A DNA stretch of 64,000 nt from Chryseobacterium daecheongense (GCF_003729955.1 NZ_RJTX01000001.1:310001-374000); one strand, 5' to 3'. Counted from the first letter of the stretch, positions 6,134-16,218 are shown. Translations and numbers: made by a program. The notes: a model not told the origin generated them from the letters alone.

Positions 6134-9073
6134 TTAGTAACCGAATATTTCATTCAGACTGAGTTTTTTCACCTCGCCTAATTTCTGCATATCGGCTTCT
6201 TTTACTTTGTCCTGAGAAGCAACAAGGCAGTACGTATAATTCTTGCCTTTCATTTCCTTGTCATGGAAGTTATTGATGTCAGTAAAGGCTAATTTTGGAG
6301 CCTGTTCGTACACATTTTTTCTCATATCCATTGTATTGCCAAGCTTCTGAGCTCTTAAATAGGTAAAGATGATCCCGTCCTGAGTAATTCTTTCCGCAGC
6401 AATTGATTTTTTCAATCCGCTCTTCGCTGTTTCAAATAATTGATCAGATTTAGGAAGCGTCGTTAAAAGCTCATTCATAGCAATAGTCGACTCATTGAAT
6501 TTATCTGCTTGAGTTCCCACATAGGCAGTCACTATATCTTTATCTTCTTTTTTGCTCGGAAGCGAGAAGTAAGAATACGTAGAATAAGCTAAAGCCTTAG
6601 ATTCTCTGATGGTCTGGAATACGATAGATCCCATTCCGCCCCCGAAATAATTATTGAATAAGCTTACGGTAGGCGTGATGCTGGAATTGTATTTTTCCCC
6701 GTTTCTTACCCAGAAAATTTCAGCCTGAACCATATCGTAATGAGCAAACAATACTTTATTCTTATCGGTAGGAATTTGAGTAAATGTTTTGGATTTCGGC
6801 ATATCTTTTAAGGTAGCCGGAAGCTTATGGATCGGAGTTAAAGAAGCCACTACTTCATTTCCGGATTTCGCCCCGTAATACAATACTTTATGCTTATGGT
6901 TGAACAGATCATGAAGCACATTCACAAGATCTTCTGCTTTTAAGGCATCCAGTTCCGCATCGCTTAAAACATTATTGAAAGGATTTTGCGGACCATATTG
7001 AGCATAGCTTCTCAATCCGGACATGATGGCTCCTTTGTTCTGCTTGGCGTTGGCTCTGGATTTTTTCAGTCTTGCTTTATAAGCATCCAATGCTTTTTGA
7101 TCCGGCTGGCAATTTTTAATCAGATCTTCGAATAAGGCAAGCGTTTTATCAAAGCTTTCATTTAAACCCTCTAGAGAAACATAGGTTTCTTCGTTTCCTG
7201 CACTCACGTTAAAGCTTGAGGCCAGTTTGTAAAATTCTTTGCTGATCGCTTCTGAAGATTTATCTTTTGTTCCTAAATACTGAAGATATTCTGCAGCCAA
7301 CGGAAGAATTTTGTTGTTCCATTTTCCGGCGTCAAAATAATAATATACTCTGAACAGTTCGTTATCTGTATTCTTTACAGAAAGAACATCTACACTTTCC
7401 AGTTTATTTTTAGCGATGTCCTTATCAAAGTTCAGCCAGACAGGCGAGATCGCTTCTTCCGGCATTTTTTCGATATTCTTTAAGAATTCCGACTGGTCTT
7501 CTCTGTTTACGGAAACCGGAGTGATAGCAGGTTTTTCAACCTTTACGATATTTTTATCTTCTCCTTTTCTTTTATAAACAGCTACATAATTGTTATCCTG
7601 AAGATACTTGGAAGCGAAATCCATAATGTCTTTTTTCGTGAGCTTGGAAATCTCATCTATATATCCTAAAGTAGCCTGGTGATCAATCTCGGAAGTGAAC
7701 TCATCCATTAAAGATTCTGCTCTGGAAGTGTATTTCTCGTATTTCTGGATCACATTTTTCTTCTCGTTGTTTACGATAGACTGGATCAGATCATCAGAAA
7801 ATTCTCCTTTTCTTAATTTATCGATCTCTTGAAGCAATAAACCCTTTACTTCATCCAGAGATTGTCCTTCCGTAGGATTTCCCTGTAATAAAAGAACGGA
7901 ATAGTCTTTCAGAACATACGGAAAAGCATAAGCGCCCAATAATTTCTGTTTCTTTACGAGATCAAGATCGATAAGTCCTGCTTGTCCGTTGGTAAGCATA
8001 CTTCCGATAAGGTTCAGCAATCTGGCGTCTTTGGTAGTGGCTCCCGGGAACCTGAAACCAATGGTGATGTTTTCAGGATTGGGTCCATATACTTCTCTTA
8101 TAATAGGAGCGGTGATCGGTTTTTCCTGTGCCACTTTATATTCAGGAACAGGCTTAGCTTTCATATAAGAAAAAGCTCTGTCGATCTTAGCGATCATTTC
8201 ATCAGGATTAAAATCTCCGGACATGATCACTCCCATATTGTTAGGAACGTAATAATTATTGTAATATTCTCTGATCGCTTTTAAAGAAGGATTTTTCAAA
8301 TGTTCTACGGTTCCGATGGTAGTTTGTTTCCCATAATTGTTATTCGGGAAAATAGCAGCAAACATCGCTTCGTATACTTTTCTAGGATCATTATCCAAGC
8401 CTCTGTTTTTTTCTTCATATACTGCTTCCAGTTCTGTATGGAAAAGCCTTAAAACAGGTTCTCTGAATCTCTCTGCCTGAACAGCAAGGAATTTATCAGC
8501 AACATTCGCTGGAATATCTTCTGTATATACGGTTTGCTCGAAAGAGGTAAAGGCATTGGTTCCGTCTGCACCCATTCCGGACATCATTTTATCATATTCG
8601 TTGGCAATGGCAAACTTGGAAGCTTCACCGGAAATTCTGTCTATTTCTTTATAGATCTCTTTTCTTTTAGCTTCGTCTTTAGTTTGGTTGTACTTTTCAT
8701 ACAAAGCGTCAATCTGATCTAAAAGCGGTTTTTCTTTTGCCCAATCCTTAGACCCAAACTTGTTTGTTCCTTTAAAAAGCATATGCTCCAAATAATGCGC
8801 GAGGCCTGTATGGTCTGACGGATCGGTTTTACTTCCGGCTTTTGTCGCAATAAAGGTCTGAATTCTCGGATCTTTTTTGGTTGGACTTAAAATAACGGTT
8901 AATCCGTTTTTTAGCTTATAATATCTTGCTGAAGTAGGGTCATTCGTTACATATTTGTATGTATAGCCATTAGAAGTAGCTTCCTTCCATTGGAAATCCT
9001 GCCCGTAAGCATAACCGGTAAAACTGGCGGCGGCAATGCTCGTAACAATTGTAATTCTCTTTAAAAAGTTCAT
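6134..9073 (-). CDS. M16 family zinc metallopeptidase (pitrilysin/insulinase type), secreted
   Basis: A 979-residue two-half M16 peptidase. The N-terminal half has the inverted zinc motif H93-Y-L-E96-H97 in GLAHYLEHMLFKGT, with the downstream glutamate ligand region ELEAVYEEKNRG. The C-terminal half (from about residue 550) repeats the fold without the zinc motif, as usual for pitrilysin-type enzymes acting as a clam-shell on short peptides. Residues 1-24 look like a signal peptide, so it should act in the periplasm. It starts 17 bp after the aminotransferase stop, with no terminator between, so the two form an operon. The substrate is unknown. Confidence 0.93.
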   Translation of the reverse strand: MNFLKRITIVTSIAAASFTGYAYGQDFQWKEATSNGYTYKYVTNDPTSARYYKLKNGLTVILSPTKKDPRIQTFIATKAGSKTDPSDHTGLAHYLEHMLFKGTNKFGSKDWAKEKPLLDQIDALYEKYNQTKDEAKRKEIYKEIDRISGEASKFAIANEYDKMMSGMGADGTNAFTSFEQTVYTEDIPANVADKFLAVQAERFREPVLRLFHTELEAVYEEKNRGLDNDPRKVYEAMFAAIFPNNNYGKQTTIGTVEHLKNPSLKAIREYYNNYYVPNNMGVIMSGDFNPDEMIAKIDRAFSYMKAKPVPEYKVAQEKPITAPIIREVYGPNPENITIGFRFPGATTKDARLLNLIGSMLTNGQAGLIDLDLVKKQKLLGAYAFPYVLKDYSVLLLQGNPTEGQSLDEVKGLLLQEIDKLRKGEFSDDLIQSIVNNEKKNVIQKYEKYTSRAESLMDEFTSEIDHQATLGYIDEISKLTKKDIMDFASKYLQDNNYVAVYKRKGEDKNIVKVEKPAITPVSVNREDQSEFLKNIEKMPEEAISPVWLNFDKDIAKNKLESVDVLSVKNTDNELFRVYYYFDAGKWNNKILPLAAEYLQYLGTKDKSSEAISKEFYKLASSFNVSAGNEETYVSLEGLNESFDKTLALFEDLIKNCQPDQKALDAYKARLKKSRANAKQNKGAIMSGLRSYAQYGPQNPFNNVLSDAELDALKAEDLVNVLHDLFNHKHKVLYYGAKSGNEVVASLTPIHKLPATLKDMPKSKTFTQIPTDKNKVLFAHYDMVQAEIFWVRNGEKYNSSITPTVSLFNNYFGGGMGSIVFQTIRESKALAYSTYSYFSLPSKKEDKDIVTAYVGTQADKFNESTIAMNELLTTLPKSDQLFETAKSGLKKSIAAERITQDGIIFTYLRAQKLGNTMDMRKNVYEQAPKLAFTDINNFHDKEMKGKNYTYCLVASQDKVKEADMQKLGEVKKLSLNEIFGY

Positions 9074-9090
9074 GTGATTTGTTATGTTTT

Positions 9091-10284
9091 TTAATTAAAT
9101 TTTTCAAGCAATTCCTTGATCCTTCTCATGGCCACTCTTAAATCCTCTTCTGAAGCAGCATAAGAAAACCTAATGCATTCAGGGCTTCCGAAAGAAACTC
9201 CACCTACACAGCCTACATGAGCGCGGTCTAATAAGAACATGGCAAAATCATCAGAGTTTTTAATTTCTGTGCCATCCAATGTTTTTCCTATATAATGGGA
9301 AATATCAGGGAAGTAATAGAACGCTGCCTTAGGAAGCAGTACTTTAAAACCGGGAATTTCTTTGATCAGTTCATATACAAGATCTCTTCTTTTCTGGAAA
9401 GCATCGATCATGTATTTATATTCTGAAGGATCAGTTTTTAAAGCGGTAATGGAAGCTCTTTGCGCCATGGTATTAGCTCCGCTGGTCATTTGTCCCTGAA
9501 CTTTTTCACAGGCTTTGGCCAACCATTCCGGGCAAGCAGAATACCCTATTCTCCAACCGGTCATGGCATATGCTTTAGACATCCCGTTGATCACCGCTGT
9601 TTGCTCGTACACTTCAGGAAATTGAGCAATAGAAGTTGTTTTGGTTTCATAATTGATGAACTCATAGATCTCATCGGAAATAATGGTAACATGCGGATAT
9701 TTGGCAACCACTTTGGCGATGGATTTTAATTCATCATACGTATAATATCCTCCCGAAGGATTGCAAGGCGAACTGAAAAGAATGGCTTTGGTCTTGTCTG
9801 TAATGGCTTCTTCCAGTTGTTGTGCCGTCACTTTAAAATCGGTAACGTAAGAAGTTGGAAGCATAACGGATGCTCCGCCCATCATTTTTACCATTTCATC
9901 ATAGCTTACCCAGTAAGGAGCTGGAAGCAAAACTTCATCGCCATCGTTGATGATGGCTGCCAAAACATTCAGAATAGCCTGTTTGGCACCATTGGACACG
10001 CAGATCTGAGTAGGTTTGTAGTCAAGATTGTTATCTCTTTTTAATTTGTAGGCAACCGCTTCACGAAGTTCTAAAAATCCCGGAACAGGAGAGTAGTGGC
10101 TGTAATTTTGATTGATGGCATCAAAAGCCGCTTGTTTGATATTATCCGGAACATCGAAATCCGGTTCGCCGAGAGTTAAACTGATAACGTCTATTCCATT
10201 GGCTTTCATTTCTCTAACCTTATTAGACATTACGAAAGTTTGTGAGTAACCTAGTCTTTTTACTCTATCTGAAAGTTTGTCCAT
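9091..10284 (-). CDS. PLP-dependent aspartate/aromatic aminotransferase (class I fold)
   Basis: This 397-residue class I/II aminotransferase most resembles the AspC/AspAT Ib group. Key features are the SNGAKQA segment near residues 97-103, NPSGG (175-179), SDEIYE with D204, the PLP lysine K237 in GMSKAYAMTGWRIGY and the substrate arginine R245 nearby. The likely reaction is transfer of an amino group between aspartate and 2-oxoglutarate; a tyrosine or prephenate substrate cannot be excluded. It is the first gene of a two-gene operon with the M16 peptidase. A TATATTTG box lies 20 bp upstream on the minus strand. Confidence 0.93.
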   Translation of the reverse strand: MDKLSDRVKRLGYSQTFVMSNKVREMKANGIDVISLTLGEPDFDVPDNIKQAAFDAINQNYSHYSPVPGFLELREAVAYKLKRDNNLDYKPTQICVSNGAKQAILNVLAAIINDGDEVLLPAPYWVSYDEMVKMMGGASVMLPTSYVTDFKVTAQQLEEAITDKTKAILFSSPCNPSGGYYTYDELKSIAKVVAKYPHVTIISDEIYEFINYETKTTSIAQFPEVYEQTAVINGMSKAYAMTGWRIGYSACPEWLAKACEKVQGQMTSGANTMAQRASITALKTDPSEYKYMIDAFQKRRDLVYELIKEIPGFKVLLPKAAFYYFPDISHYIGKTLDGTEIKNSDDFAMFLLDRAHVGCVGGVSFGSPECIRFSYAASEEDLRVAMRRIKELLEKFN

Positions 10285-10303
10285 GTATTTTTTTGAATTT
10301 GAA

Positions 10304-10311
10304 CAAATATA
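10304..10311 (-). promoter_or_regulatory. TAnnTTTG promoter box for the aminotransferase-M16 operon
   Basis: It reads TATATTTG on the minus strand, 20 bp upstream of the ATG. A TTG lies 16 bp further upstream (complement of 10328-10330), slightly closer than the usual 17-23. Confidence 0.6.
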
Positions 10312-10411
10312 AATAAAAACTTAATCTCAATCCGCTGGAACCGGAAAAAATATACTTCCGGACAATCAGAAATTCGTATATTTAAAATTCTTGGTTTAAA
10401 ATTGATCTCTT

Positions 10412-11749
10412 ATGAAGTATCTTCTTTTTTTATGCTTTACTCCTTGTATAGTGTTTTCACAACTCCGTACAAAAGATGATGAAATAAGAAAATATGTTTC
10501 TGAAGTAAATTCAGACTCTTTGCAATCTTGTATTAAGAAACTTGTGAGTTTCAATACAAGGCATACTTTAAGCGTGACTGATGATCAGAATAAAGGAATA
10601 GGCGCGGCAAGAAACTGGGTCCTTTCAAAATTTAAAGAGTATGCAAAATACTCAGATGGAAGGATGGAAGTATATCTTCAACAGCAGGATATTCAACCGG
10701 ATGGAAAACGTGTGGATCAGGTAACTAATCTGGGAAATCCTATTGCCTATCTGAAAGGAACGGATCCTAATGACAAAAGAGTTTTCCTGATTTCCGGACA
10801 TCTAGATTCTAGAGTTACTGATGTCATGAACCGAACTTCTTTTGCGCCGGGAGCCAATGACGACGGAAGTGGCGTAAGTGCTGTGATAGAAGCCGTAAGA
10901 GTTTTAAGCAAATCTGCATTTCCTGCGTCTGTTATTTTCGTTGCATTTTCGGGAGAAGAACAATCATTGCTTGGATCTAAAATGCTGGCGGAAAAAGCTA
11001 AAAAAGAAAACTGGCAGATAGAAGCGGTTTTGAACAATGATATGATAGGAAATACTAAATCCGGAGAAACTAATGAAACCAATGACCGTGTACTTCGGGT
11101 TTTTAGTGAAGGATTGCCTTATGCGGAATTGGACAAGAAAGCTATGAGTATAAGAAACCTGGGACTTGAAAATGATGGTAATTCGAGACAACTAGCCCGT
11201 TACATCAAGGAAGTTGGAGAAAAATACGTGAAAAATCTTGAAGTAAAGCTGATCTATAGAAATGACAGATTCCTGAGAGGCGGAGATCATTCAAGTTTTG
11301 TGAATAATGGCTTTCCCGCGGTAAGGCTTACTGAGTATTATGAGAATTATGATCAGCAGCATCAGGATGTAAGAAAGGAAAATGGAAAGCAATATGGCGA
11401 CCTGCCGGAATTTATAGATTATAATTACCTGAGAAAAAATACAGCTGTCAATATTGCTGTATTGGCAAGTCTCGCCAAATCACCTCCGAAACCGGAAAAA
11501 GTAGAAATAGAGGTGAAGGAGCTTACCAATTCCACAACTTTACATTGGGAGAAACCCAAAACAGGAAGGCCTTTCGGATATTATGTTTTGGTAAGAGAAA
11601 CTGATAGTCCGGTGTGGCAAAAAAGGATATTTACCCAAGATCTTTCCCTGAAAATTCCACTTTCCAAAGACAATTATATTTTTGCAGTACAGAGCGTGAA
11701 TGAATCCGGAAACGTAAGTTTGCCGGTAATTCCGGGAATTGCCAAGTAA
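10412..11749 (+). CDS. M28 family zinc aminopeptidase, secreted
   Basis: A 445-residue exported aminopeptidase of the Aap/PSMA-like M28 family. A signal peptide (about residues 1-16, ending FSQ) is followed by zinc ligands H130 and D132 (SGHLDSR), the bridging aspartate in GANDDGSG (about 148-154), the catalytic glutamate pair in SGEEQSLLGS (about 180-189) and a late histidine in RGGDHSSF. The last 80 or so residues look like a fibronectin type III or similar beta-sandwich domain (TTLHWEKP). There is no T9SS sorting domain. It would trim peptides in the periplasm or outside the cell. It appears monocistronic. Confidence 0.92.
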   Translation: MKYLLFLCFTPCIVFSQLRTKDDEIRKYVSEVNSDSLQSCIKKLVSFNTRHTLSVTDDQNKGIGAARNWVLSKFKEYAKYSDGRMEVYLQQQDIQPDGKRVDQVTNLGNPIAYLKGTDPNDKRVFLISGHLDSRVTDVMNRTSFAPGANDDGSGVSAVIEAVRVLSKSAFPASVIFVAFSGEEQSLLGSKMLAEKAKKENWQIEAVLNNDMIGNTKSGETNETNDRVLRVFSEGLPYAELDKKAMSIRNLGLENDGNSRQLARYIKEVGEKYVKNLEVKLIYRNDRFLRGGDHSSFVNNGFPAVRLTEYYENYDQQHQDVRKENGKQYGDLPEFIDYNYLRKNTAVNIAVLASLAKSPPKPEKVEIEVKELTNSTTLHWEKPKTGRPFGYYVLVRETDSPVWQKRIFTQDLSLKIPLSKDNYIFAVQSVNESGNVSLPVIPGIAK

Positions 11750-11849
11750 AGACGGTTTTCATGATCAAATATCTGGAACCGTTTAAACTTCTCGATGCGA
11801 TTTTATAAAATCTCCTCGAAGGGACGCTATAAAACTGTGAAATAAAACT

Positions 11850-11857
11850 TATTTTTG
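11850..11857 (+). promoter_or_regulatory. TAnnTTTG promoter box for rsmG
   Basis: TATTTTTG lies 18 bp before the chosen ATG at 11876. A TTG start at 11855 would fall inside this box, which supports the later ATG as the true start. Confidence 0.55.
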
Positions 11858-11875
11858 TGTTTTATAATATTTCAT

Positions 11876-12511
11876 ATGTCTACATCGTTACTATTAAAAT
11901 ACTTTCCGGATCTTACAGAAAATCAGATAGAACAGTTCACAAAACTGGAGGGACTTTATCATGAATGGAATGAAAAAATCAACGTGATTTCCAGAAAAGA
12001 TATGGAATCTTTGTATGAAAAGCACATTCTGCACTCTCTTGGAATTGCGAAAGTGATGGGATTTGCACCGGGAACTAAAGTATTGGACATAGGAACTGGA
12101 GGAGGCTTTCCGGGAATTCCTTTAGCGATTTTATTTCCTGAAGCAGAATTTACGTTGATAGATTCTATCGGGAAAAAGATTAGTGTAGTCAACGCTGTAG
12201 CAGAAGGAGTAGGGCTCAAAAATGTAACGGCCATCCATGGAAGAGCGGAAAAATTAAAAGAGAAATTTCATTTTGTGGTAAGCAGAGCGGTTACCCAAAT
12301 GCCGGAATTTCTGAGATGGCTGAAAGGAAAGTTTGAAAAGGAACAGTTTAATCCCAAACACAATGGAGTCTTATATTTGAAAGGAGGTGATCTTGCCGAA
12401 GAGCTTGCCGGAATTAAATGTGAGATCTTCAATCTTAAAAACTATTTTGATGAAGAATTTTTTGAAACAAAAAAAGTAGTTTACCTGTCGAAAGGTAATT
12501 TTAATTCTTAA
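11876..12511 (+). CDS. rsmG: 16S rRNA (guanine527-N7)-methyltransferase
   Basis: RsmG (GidB) puts the m7G mark on G527 of 16S rRNA using S-adenosylmethionine; its loss gives low-level streptomycin resistance in several bacteria. With the ATG at 11876 the protein has 211 residues, the usual length. The N-terminal helical region has the family phrase HEWNEKINVISRKD, and the SAM-binding motif is VLDIGTGGGFPGIPLA (from about residue 69). The later SRAVTQMPEF also fits. An upstream TTG at 11855 would add seven residues but overlaps the promoter box, so it is rejected. Confidence 0.95.
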   Translation: MSTSLLLKYFPDLTENQIEQFTKLEGLYHEWNEKINVISRKDMESLYEKHILHSLGIAKVMGFAPGTKVLDIGTGGGFPGIPLAILFPEAEFTLIDSIGKKISVVNAVAEGVGLKNVTAIHGRAEKLKEKFHFVVSRAVTQMPEFLRWLKGKFEKEQFNPKHNGVLYLKGGDLAEELAGIKCEIFNLKNYFDEEFFETKKVVYLSKGNFNS

Positions 12512-12575
12512 TTTTATCATAAATTAAGGAATAATTTTTGCTTAATATTCATTAATAATCAAAATTTGTGTAATC

Positions 12576-12983
12576 ATGAAAAAGTTTCTCAATATTGGGG
12601 CTTATGCAATGGTTTTAGGATTATTTTTTACTTCGTGTAATGATAATGATGACTATCAAACGATAGAATCAATAGATAAAGTAAAGATAGATAGTGTGAA
12701 AATCGTCAATGATACAATGGATGTCTTTACAGTTCAGAGTATCAAGACATATTCTACCTATTCGTCTCATTGTGAGGGTTTTTATGCCTATGATTATATT
12801 CATAACAATAATCTTACGAGAACGGTTACGGCTTATAAATATATTGCAAACGGACCTTGTGCACAGGGGGCTTTTACAGGAGCCAGCCAGATCAATTTCA
12901 GTCCGCAGCAGACCGGAACGTATACTTTTAAATTCTGGAGCAGTGATAATACCTGGATCACCAAAACCATAGTAGTAGAATAA
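12576..12983 (+). CDS. Lipoprotein of unknown function
   Basis: A 135-residue protein not recognised from any named family. A signal peptide ends in a lipobox FFTSC (lipid cysteine near residue 21), followed by an acidic NDNDD stretch like the lipoprotein surface-export signal of Bacteroidota. The mature part is predicted beta-rich with two cysteines (in SSHCEGFY and NGPCAQG) that could pair. It ends two bases before the DUF922 gene on the same strand, so it is likely the first gene of a three-gene run. Function unknown; a small surface or periplasmic binding protein is only a guess. Confidence 0.75.
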   Translation: MKKFLNIGAYAMVLGLFFTSCNDNDDYQTIESIDKVKIDSVKIVNDTMDVFTVQSIKTYSTYSSHCEGFYAYDYIHNNNLTRTVTAYKYIANGPCAQGAFTGASQINFSPQQTGTYTFKFWSSDNTWITKTIVVE

Positions 12984-12985
12984 AT

Positions 12986-13522
12986 ATGAAGTGGATTTTT
13001 TTAGTTTGTATATTAGTTACCAATACTTTGTTTGCTCAGAAGATCAAGTGGGAAGAAGATAAAAAACTCAGCTGGAGCAATTTTAAAAGCAATATCAATA
13101 GGCAGCGTGGAAATAACGTTGTTGCCTATACCAATTGCGGTTGGGTGTATTCTGTTGTGAAATCAACCAATCCTAAATCTCCTGTTAAAATAAAGGTGGA
13201 AACTTTTTTCAATGAAGACAAATCCTGGAAAGATGTAAAGCAGATCAATGATTATGTATTGAATCATGAACAAAAACATTTTGATATTGCCGAAGTATTT
13301 GCCAGAAAGCTTCGTAAAGAAATTGCAGATAACATCCAAACCTCCGGTGATTATAATAAAAAATTCCAGGGAATTTATAACAGGATATTAAAGGAATACA
13401 CTGAATTCCAAATGAGCTATGATAAAGAAACGGAGCATGGGATGAATAAAGATAGACAGGCGGAATATAATGCATTGATTTCTGAAGAATTAGAAAACTT
13501 AAAAAGTTACCAGATCTCTTGA
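12986..13522 (+). CDS. Secreted DUF922 family protein, putative zinc peptidase
   Basis: A 178-residue exported protein with a cleavable signal (about residues 1-17, ending LFAQ). It has the tryptophan-rich LSWSNFKSN start typical of DUF922 and the motif NHEQKHFDIAEVFARK, which contains a perfect HExxH zinc-binding signature. The family is regarded as a putative metallopeptidase group, but activity has not been shown to my knowledge. The start lies 2 bp after the preceding lipoprotein stop, and its stop overlaps the TTG start of the nuclease gene in TTGA, so the three genes are probably translated from one transcript. Confidence 0.82.
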   Translation: MKWIFLVCILVTNTLFAQKIKWEEDKKLSWSNFKSNINRQRGNNVVAYTNCGWVYSVVKSTNPKSPVKIKVETFFNEDKSWKDVKQINDYVLNHEQKHFDIAEVFARKLRKEIADNIQTSGDYNKKFQGIYNRILKEYTEFQMSYDKETEHGMNKDRQAEYNALISEELENLKSYQIS

Positions 13523-16218
13523 AATTCCTTAATAAGATCATCCATGAGCTTTTAATCCAAAACACAGACCTGTCTGTGTTTAATATTGTTTTGCCCGGAA
13601 AACGTCCCATCGTTTTTATCAGGCAGATTTTAGAGGAAAATAATTATTCTGGATTTCTTCCCAATTTCTATACGATCGAGGAACTTATAGACAGGATAGC
13701 AGATCAACAACCCATTCAGGGGATTTCTTTATGGCTTTTTGCTTATGATGTTTATAAAAGCCTGAATTTGATTCCCAATGATGACTTTGCGGACTTTTTA
13801 AAATGGTTTCCGACGTTACAGAAGGACTGGGATGATATTTTGAAATTCTCTGAAAATGATCAGGTTGTTCTTCAGTATATGTTTGATGAAGAAAGGATCA
13901 AAGATTGGGCACAGGACTTAGGAGAGGAAGAGGATGTTCCAAGAAAAAAGTTTCTTAATTTCTGGAAAAATATGAATGTTTTTCTTCCGGTTTTGAAAAA
14001 AAAGCTGAAAGATAGAAACTGGGCCACTTCAGGAATGATCCATGAAACGGCAAAAGCCCGCATTGATGATTTTGCCAAAAATACTTCGGAACAATTTGTT
14101 TTTTGTGGATTCAATGCCTTCACGCCGGTAGAAGAAAAATTGGTAAGAAGTCTTTTACAATGGAATAAAGCGCAATGTTTTTTTCAGGCAGATCATTATT
14201 ATTTTGATGATGAAAGGCAAGAAGCGGGGAAATTTCTCAGAAACCATAAAACATGGAAAGAATTTAATGACAGCCGTTTTTTTGAATGGATCGAGGATGA
14301 TTTTAACCAGCCTAAAAATATAAAAGTCTACGAAGTTTCCGGAAACGTTACTCAAACCAAGATATTACCGGAAATTTTCAAGGAGATCAATAATTCTACC
14401 TATTCTAACACGGCGGTTGTTCTATTGGATGAAAATTTGCTTCCTGCAAGTTTAGATGTGATGCATGGAGTTGAGAACCTGAATATTACCATGGGTTTTC
14501 CCTTGAAGAATTTATCTTTTTCCAATGCGGTGAAGCAGTTATTTTACTTGCAGAAGCAACTTGAAAAGAATAGATCTTCCTATTATTACAAAGATGTATT
14601 TCCTATCCTTGAAGAGTTGCCTAAATCTATTGAAGACGAACAGGTTATCAATGATTTTAAAGCTAAAGTGGAGGAGCGGAATATTGTGTATATTTCCAAA
14701 AAGCTTCTGGCGGAATTATTGGGTAATCTTTCTTATTTTAATCTTCTTCAAAAAGTGGATTCCGTAAGCATTTATCTGGATATGCTGATCGATTTTTGCC
14801 AAAAGATCAAATGGCTCGAAATTGATGATATCCAATATGAAAATGTTTCCCATTTTGAAAATGCTTTCAGGATCATCAAAAACCAGCTTACTCCATACGA
14901 TTTTGAGATCAAAATGGAGACATTGGAAATCTTGATCAATCAACATATCAATTCAGAAAGTATAGACTTTCAAGGAGAGCCTTTACGAGGGTTACAGATC
15001 ATGGGATTGCTGGAAACCAGGCTTTTAAACTTTGAAAATGTGATCATGCTTTCTGTGAACGAAGGAAAGCTTCCTTTGGGAAATTCACAGAATACCTATA
15101 TTCCTTTTGATATCCGAAAATACTTTGATCTTCATACCTTTTTGGAGAATGACAGTATTTATGCTTACCATTTTTACAGACTTATCCAGGATGCTAAGAA
15201 TGTTCACTTGTTGTATAATGCTTTAAGTTCCGGAGTGAATACCGGAGAAAAAAGCCGTTTTATTACACAGATCGAAATGGAGAGTTCTCATGATATTGAG
15301 CACCTCATTATTGAGAATTCTTCAGAACCTATTTTGAGCCAGCCGGTTGAAATTCCTAAAACAGAAATTGTTTTGGAAAGATTGGAGCAATGGAAGAAAA
15401 AGGTTTCGGCTTCCCACTTGACGAGTTACTTATATAACCCTATAGATTTTTATCTTTCCAAGATTTTAAATACTTCGGAAACAGATGAAATTGAAGAAGA
15501 ACTATCAGTGAAAAATTACGGAAATCTGGTTCATTATTCACTTCAAGAAGTATATGAAGTATTGAAAGGTAAAATATTAAAAGAAAGTGATTTACAAAAA
15601 TCAATTAAAGAAATAGATCAATATATTGATGTTGCCATAGAAAAGCTGAAGCATCAACCCGAATTCTATGAAAAAGGGATGAATTTTATTCATAAAGCCA
15701 TTGCGAAAAAAGTGATTCAAAATATCCTAACGCATGATCTTGAATTGGTAAAAAAGGGAAATAAACTGGAGATTCTTGCCATCGAAAGAAGGTTTGAAAA
15801 CGTTGATTTTTATCTGGACGAAAATAACACAGACAAAATTTCCTTCTTCGGATTCATAGACAGAATAGACCGGTTAAATGGAACATTAAGGATTATTGAT
15901 TATAAAACGGCTAAGATCAAAAACCTGACGGTGAAGATTGATACAGATAATATAAACGAATATTTCCATAACAGTGACAGAAAACAGGCCTTGCAGCTAT
16001 GTATCTATCATTATATCATTCAAAACCTTCCTGAATTCTGGGGATTCCCAATTGAAACAGGTATCTGGAGCTTTGCGGAAGCTAGAAAGGGAGTTGTTTC
16101 CTTGCAGTTTGAAAAAGGGGACATCAACGATGCCATGAAATCGGTGAGAAGCCTGATCATGGAAATCCTGAATCCGGAGATCAATTTTACAGAGAATATA
16201 AAAACCTATTCCAACTAA
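13519..16218 (+). CDS. AddB-like PD-(D/E)XK nuclease family protein
   Basis: An 899-residue protein resembling the AddB/RecB-nuclease family proteins of Bacteroidota, which partner a UvrD-like AddA in double-strand break processing. The N-terminal part (with LPGKRPIVFIRQIL) corresponds to the degenerate helicase-like half; I see no intact Walker A motif. The C-terminal nuclease domain (about 635-860) has the motif I histidine in GNLVHYSLQE (about 671), the acidic residue in FFGFIDRIDR (about 780) and IIDYKT (about 791-796). The start appears to be TTG, overlapping the upstream stop as TTGA. No addA lies next to it in the window. Confidence 0.85.
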   Translation: MKFLNKIIHELLIQNTDLSVFNIVLPGKRPIVFIRQILEENNYSGFLPNFYTIEELIDRIADQQPIQGISLWLFAYDVYKSLNLIPNDDFADFLKWFPTLQKDWDDILKFSENDQVVLQYMFDEERIKDWAQDLGEEEDVPRKKFLNFWKNMNVFLPVLKKKLKDRNWATSGMIHETAKARIDDFAKNTSEQFVFCGFNAFTPVEEKLVRSLLQWNKAQCFFQADHYYFDDERQEAGKFLRNHKTWKEFNDSRFFEWIEDDFNQPKNIKVYEVSGNVTQTKILPEIFKEINNSTYSNTAVVLLDENLLPASLDVMHGVENLNITMGFPLKNLSFSNAVKQLFYLQKQLEKNRSSYYYKDVFPILEELPKSIEDEQVINDFKAKVEERNIVYISKKLLAELLGNLSYFNLLQKVDSVSIYLDMLIDFCQKIKWLEIDDIQYENVSHFENAFRIIKNQLTPYDFEIKMETLEILINQHINSESIDFQGEPLRGLQIMGLLETRLLNFENVIMLSVNEGKLPLGNSQNTYIPFDIRKYFDLHTFLENDSIYAYHFYRLIQDAKNVHLLYNALSSGVNTGEKSRFITQIEMESSHDIEHLIIENSSEPILSQPVEIPKTEIVLERLEQWKKKVSASHLTSYLYNPIDFYLSKILNTSETDEIEEELSVKNYGNLVHYSLQEVYEVLKGKILKESDLQKSIKEIDQYIDVAIEKLKHQPEFYEKGMNFIHKAIAKKVIQNILTHDLELVKKGNKLEILAIERRFENVDFYLDENNTDKISFFGFIDRIDRLNGTLRIIDYKTAKIKNLTVKIDTDNINEYFHNSDRKQALQLCIYHYIIQNLPEFWGFPIETGIWSFAEARKGVVSLQFEKGDINDAMKSVRSLIMEILNPEINFTENIKTYSN

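Noticed and set aside
11752-11849. Possible riboswitch or repeat upstream of rsmG
   Set aside because: Only a 6-bp dyad (ACGGTT/AACCGT) and a short ATTTTATAAAAT palindrome were found; not enough for a call.
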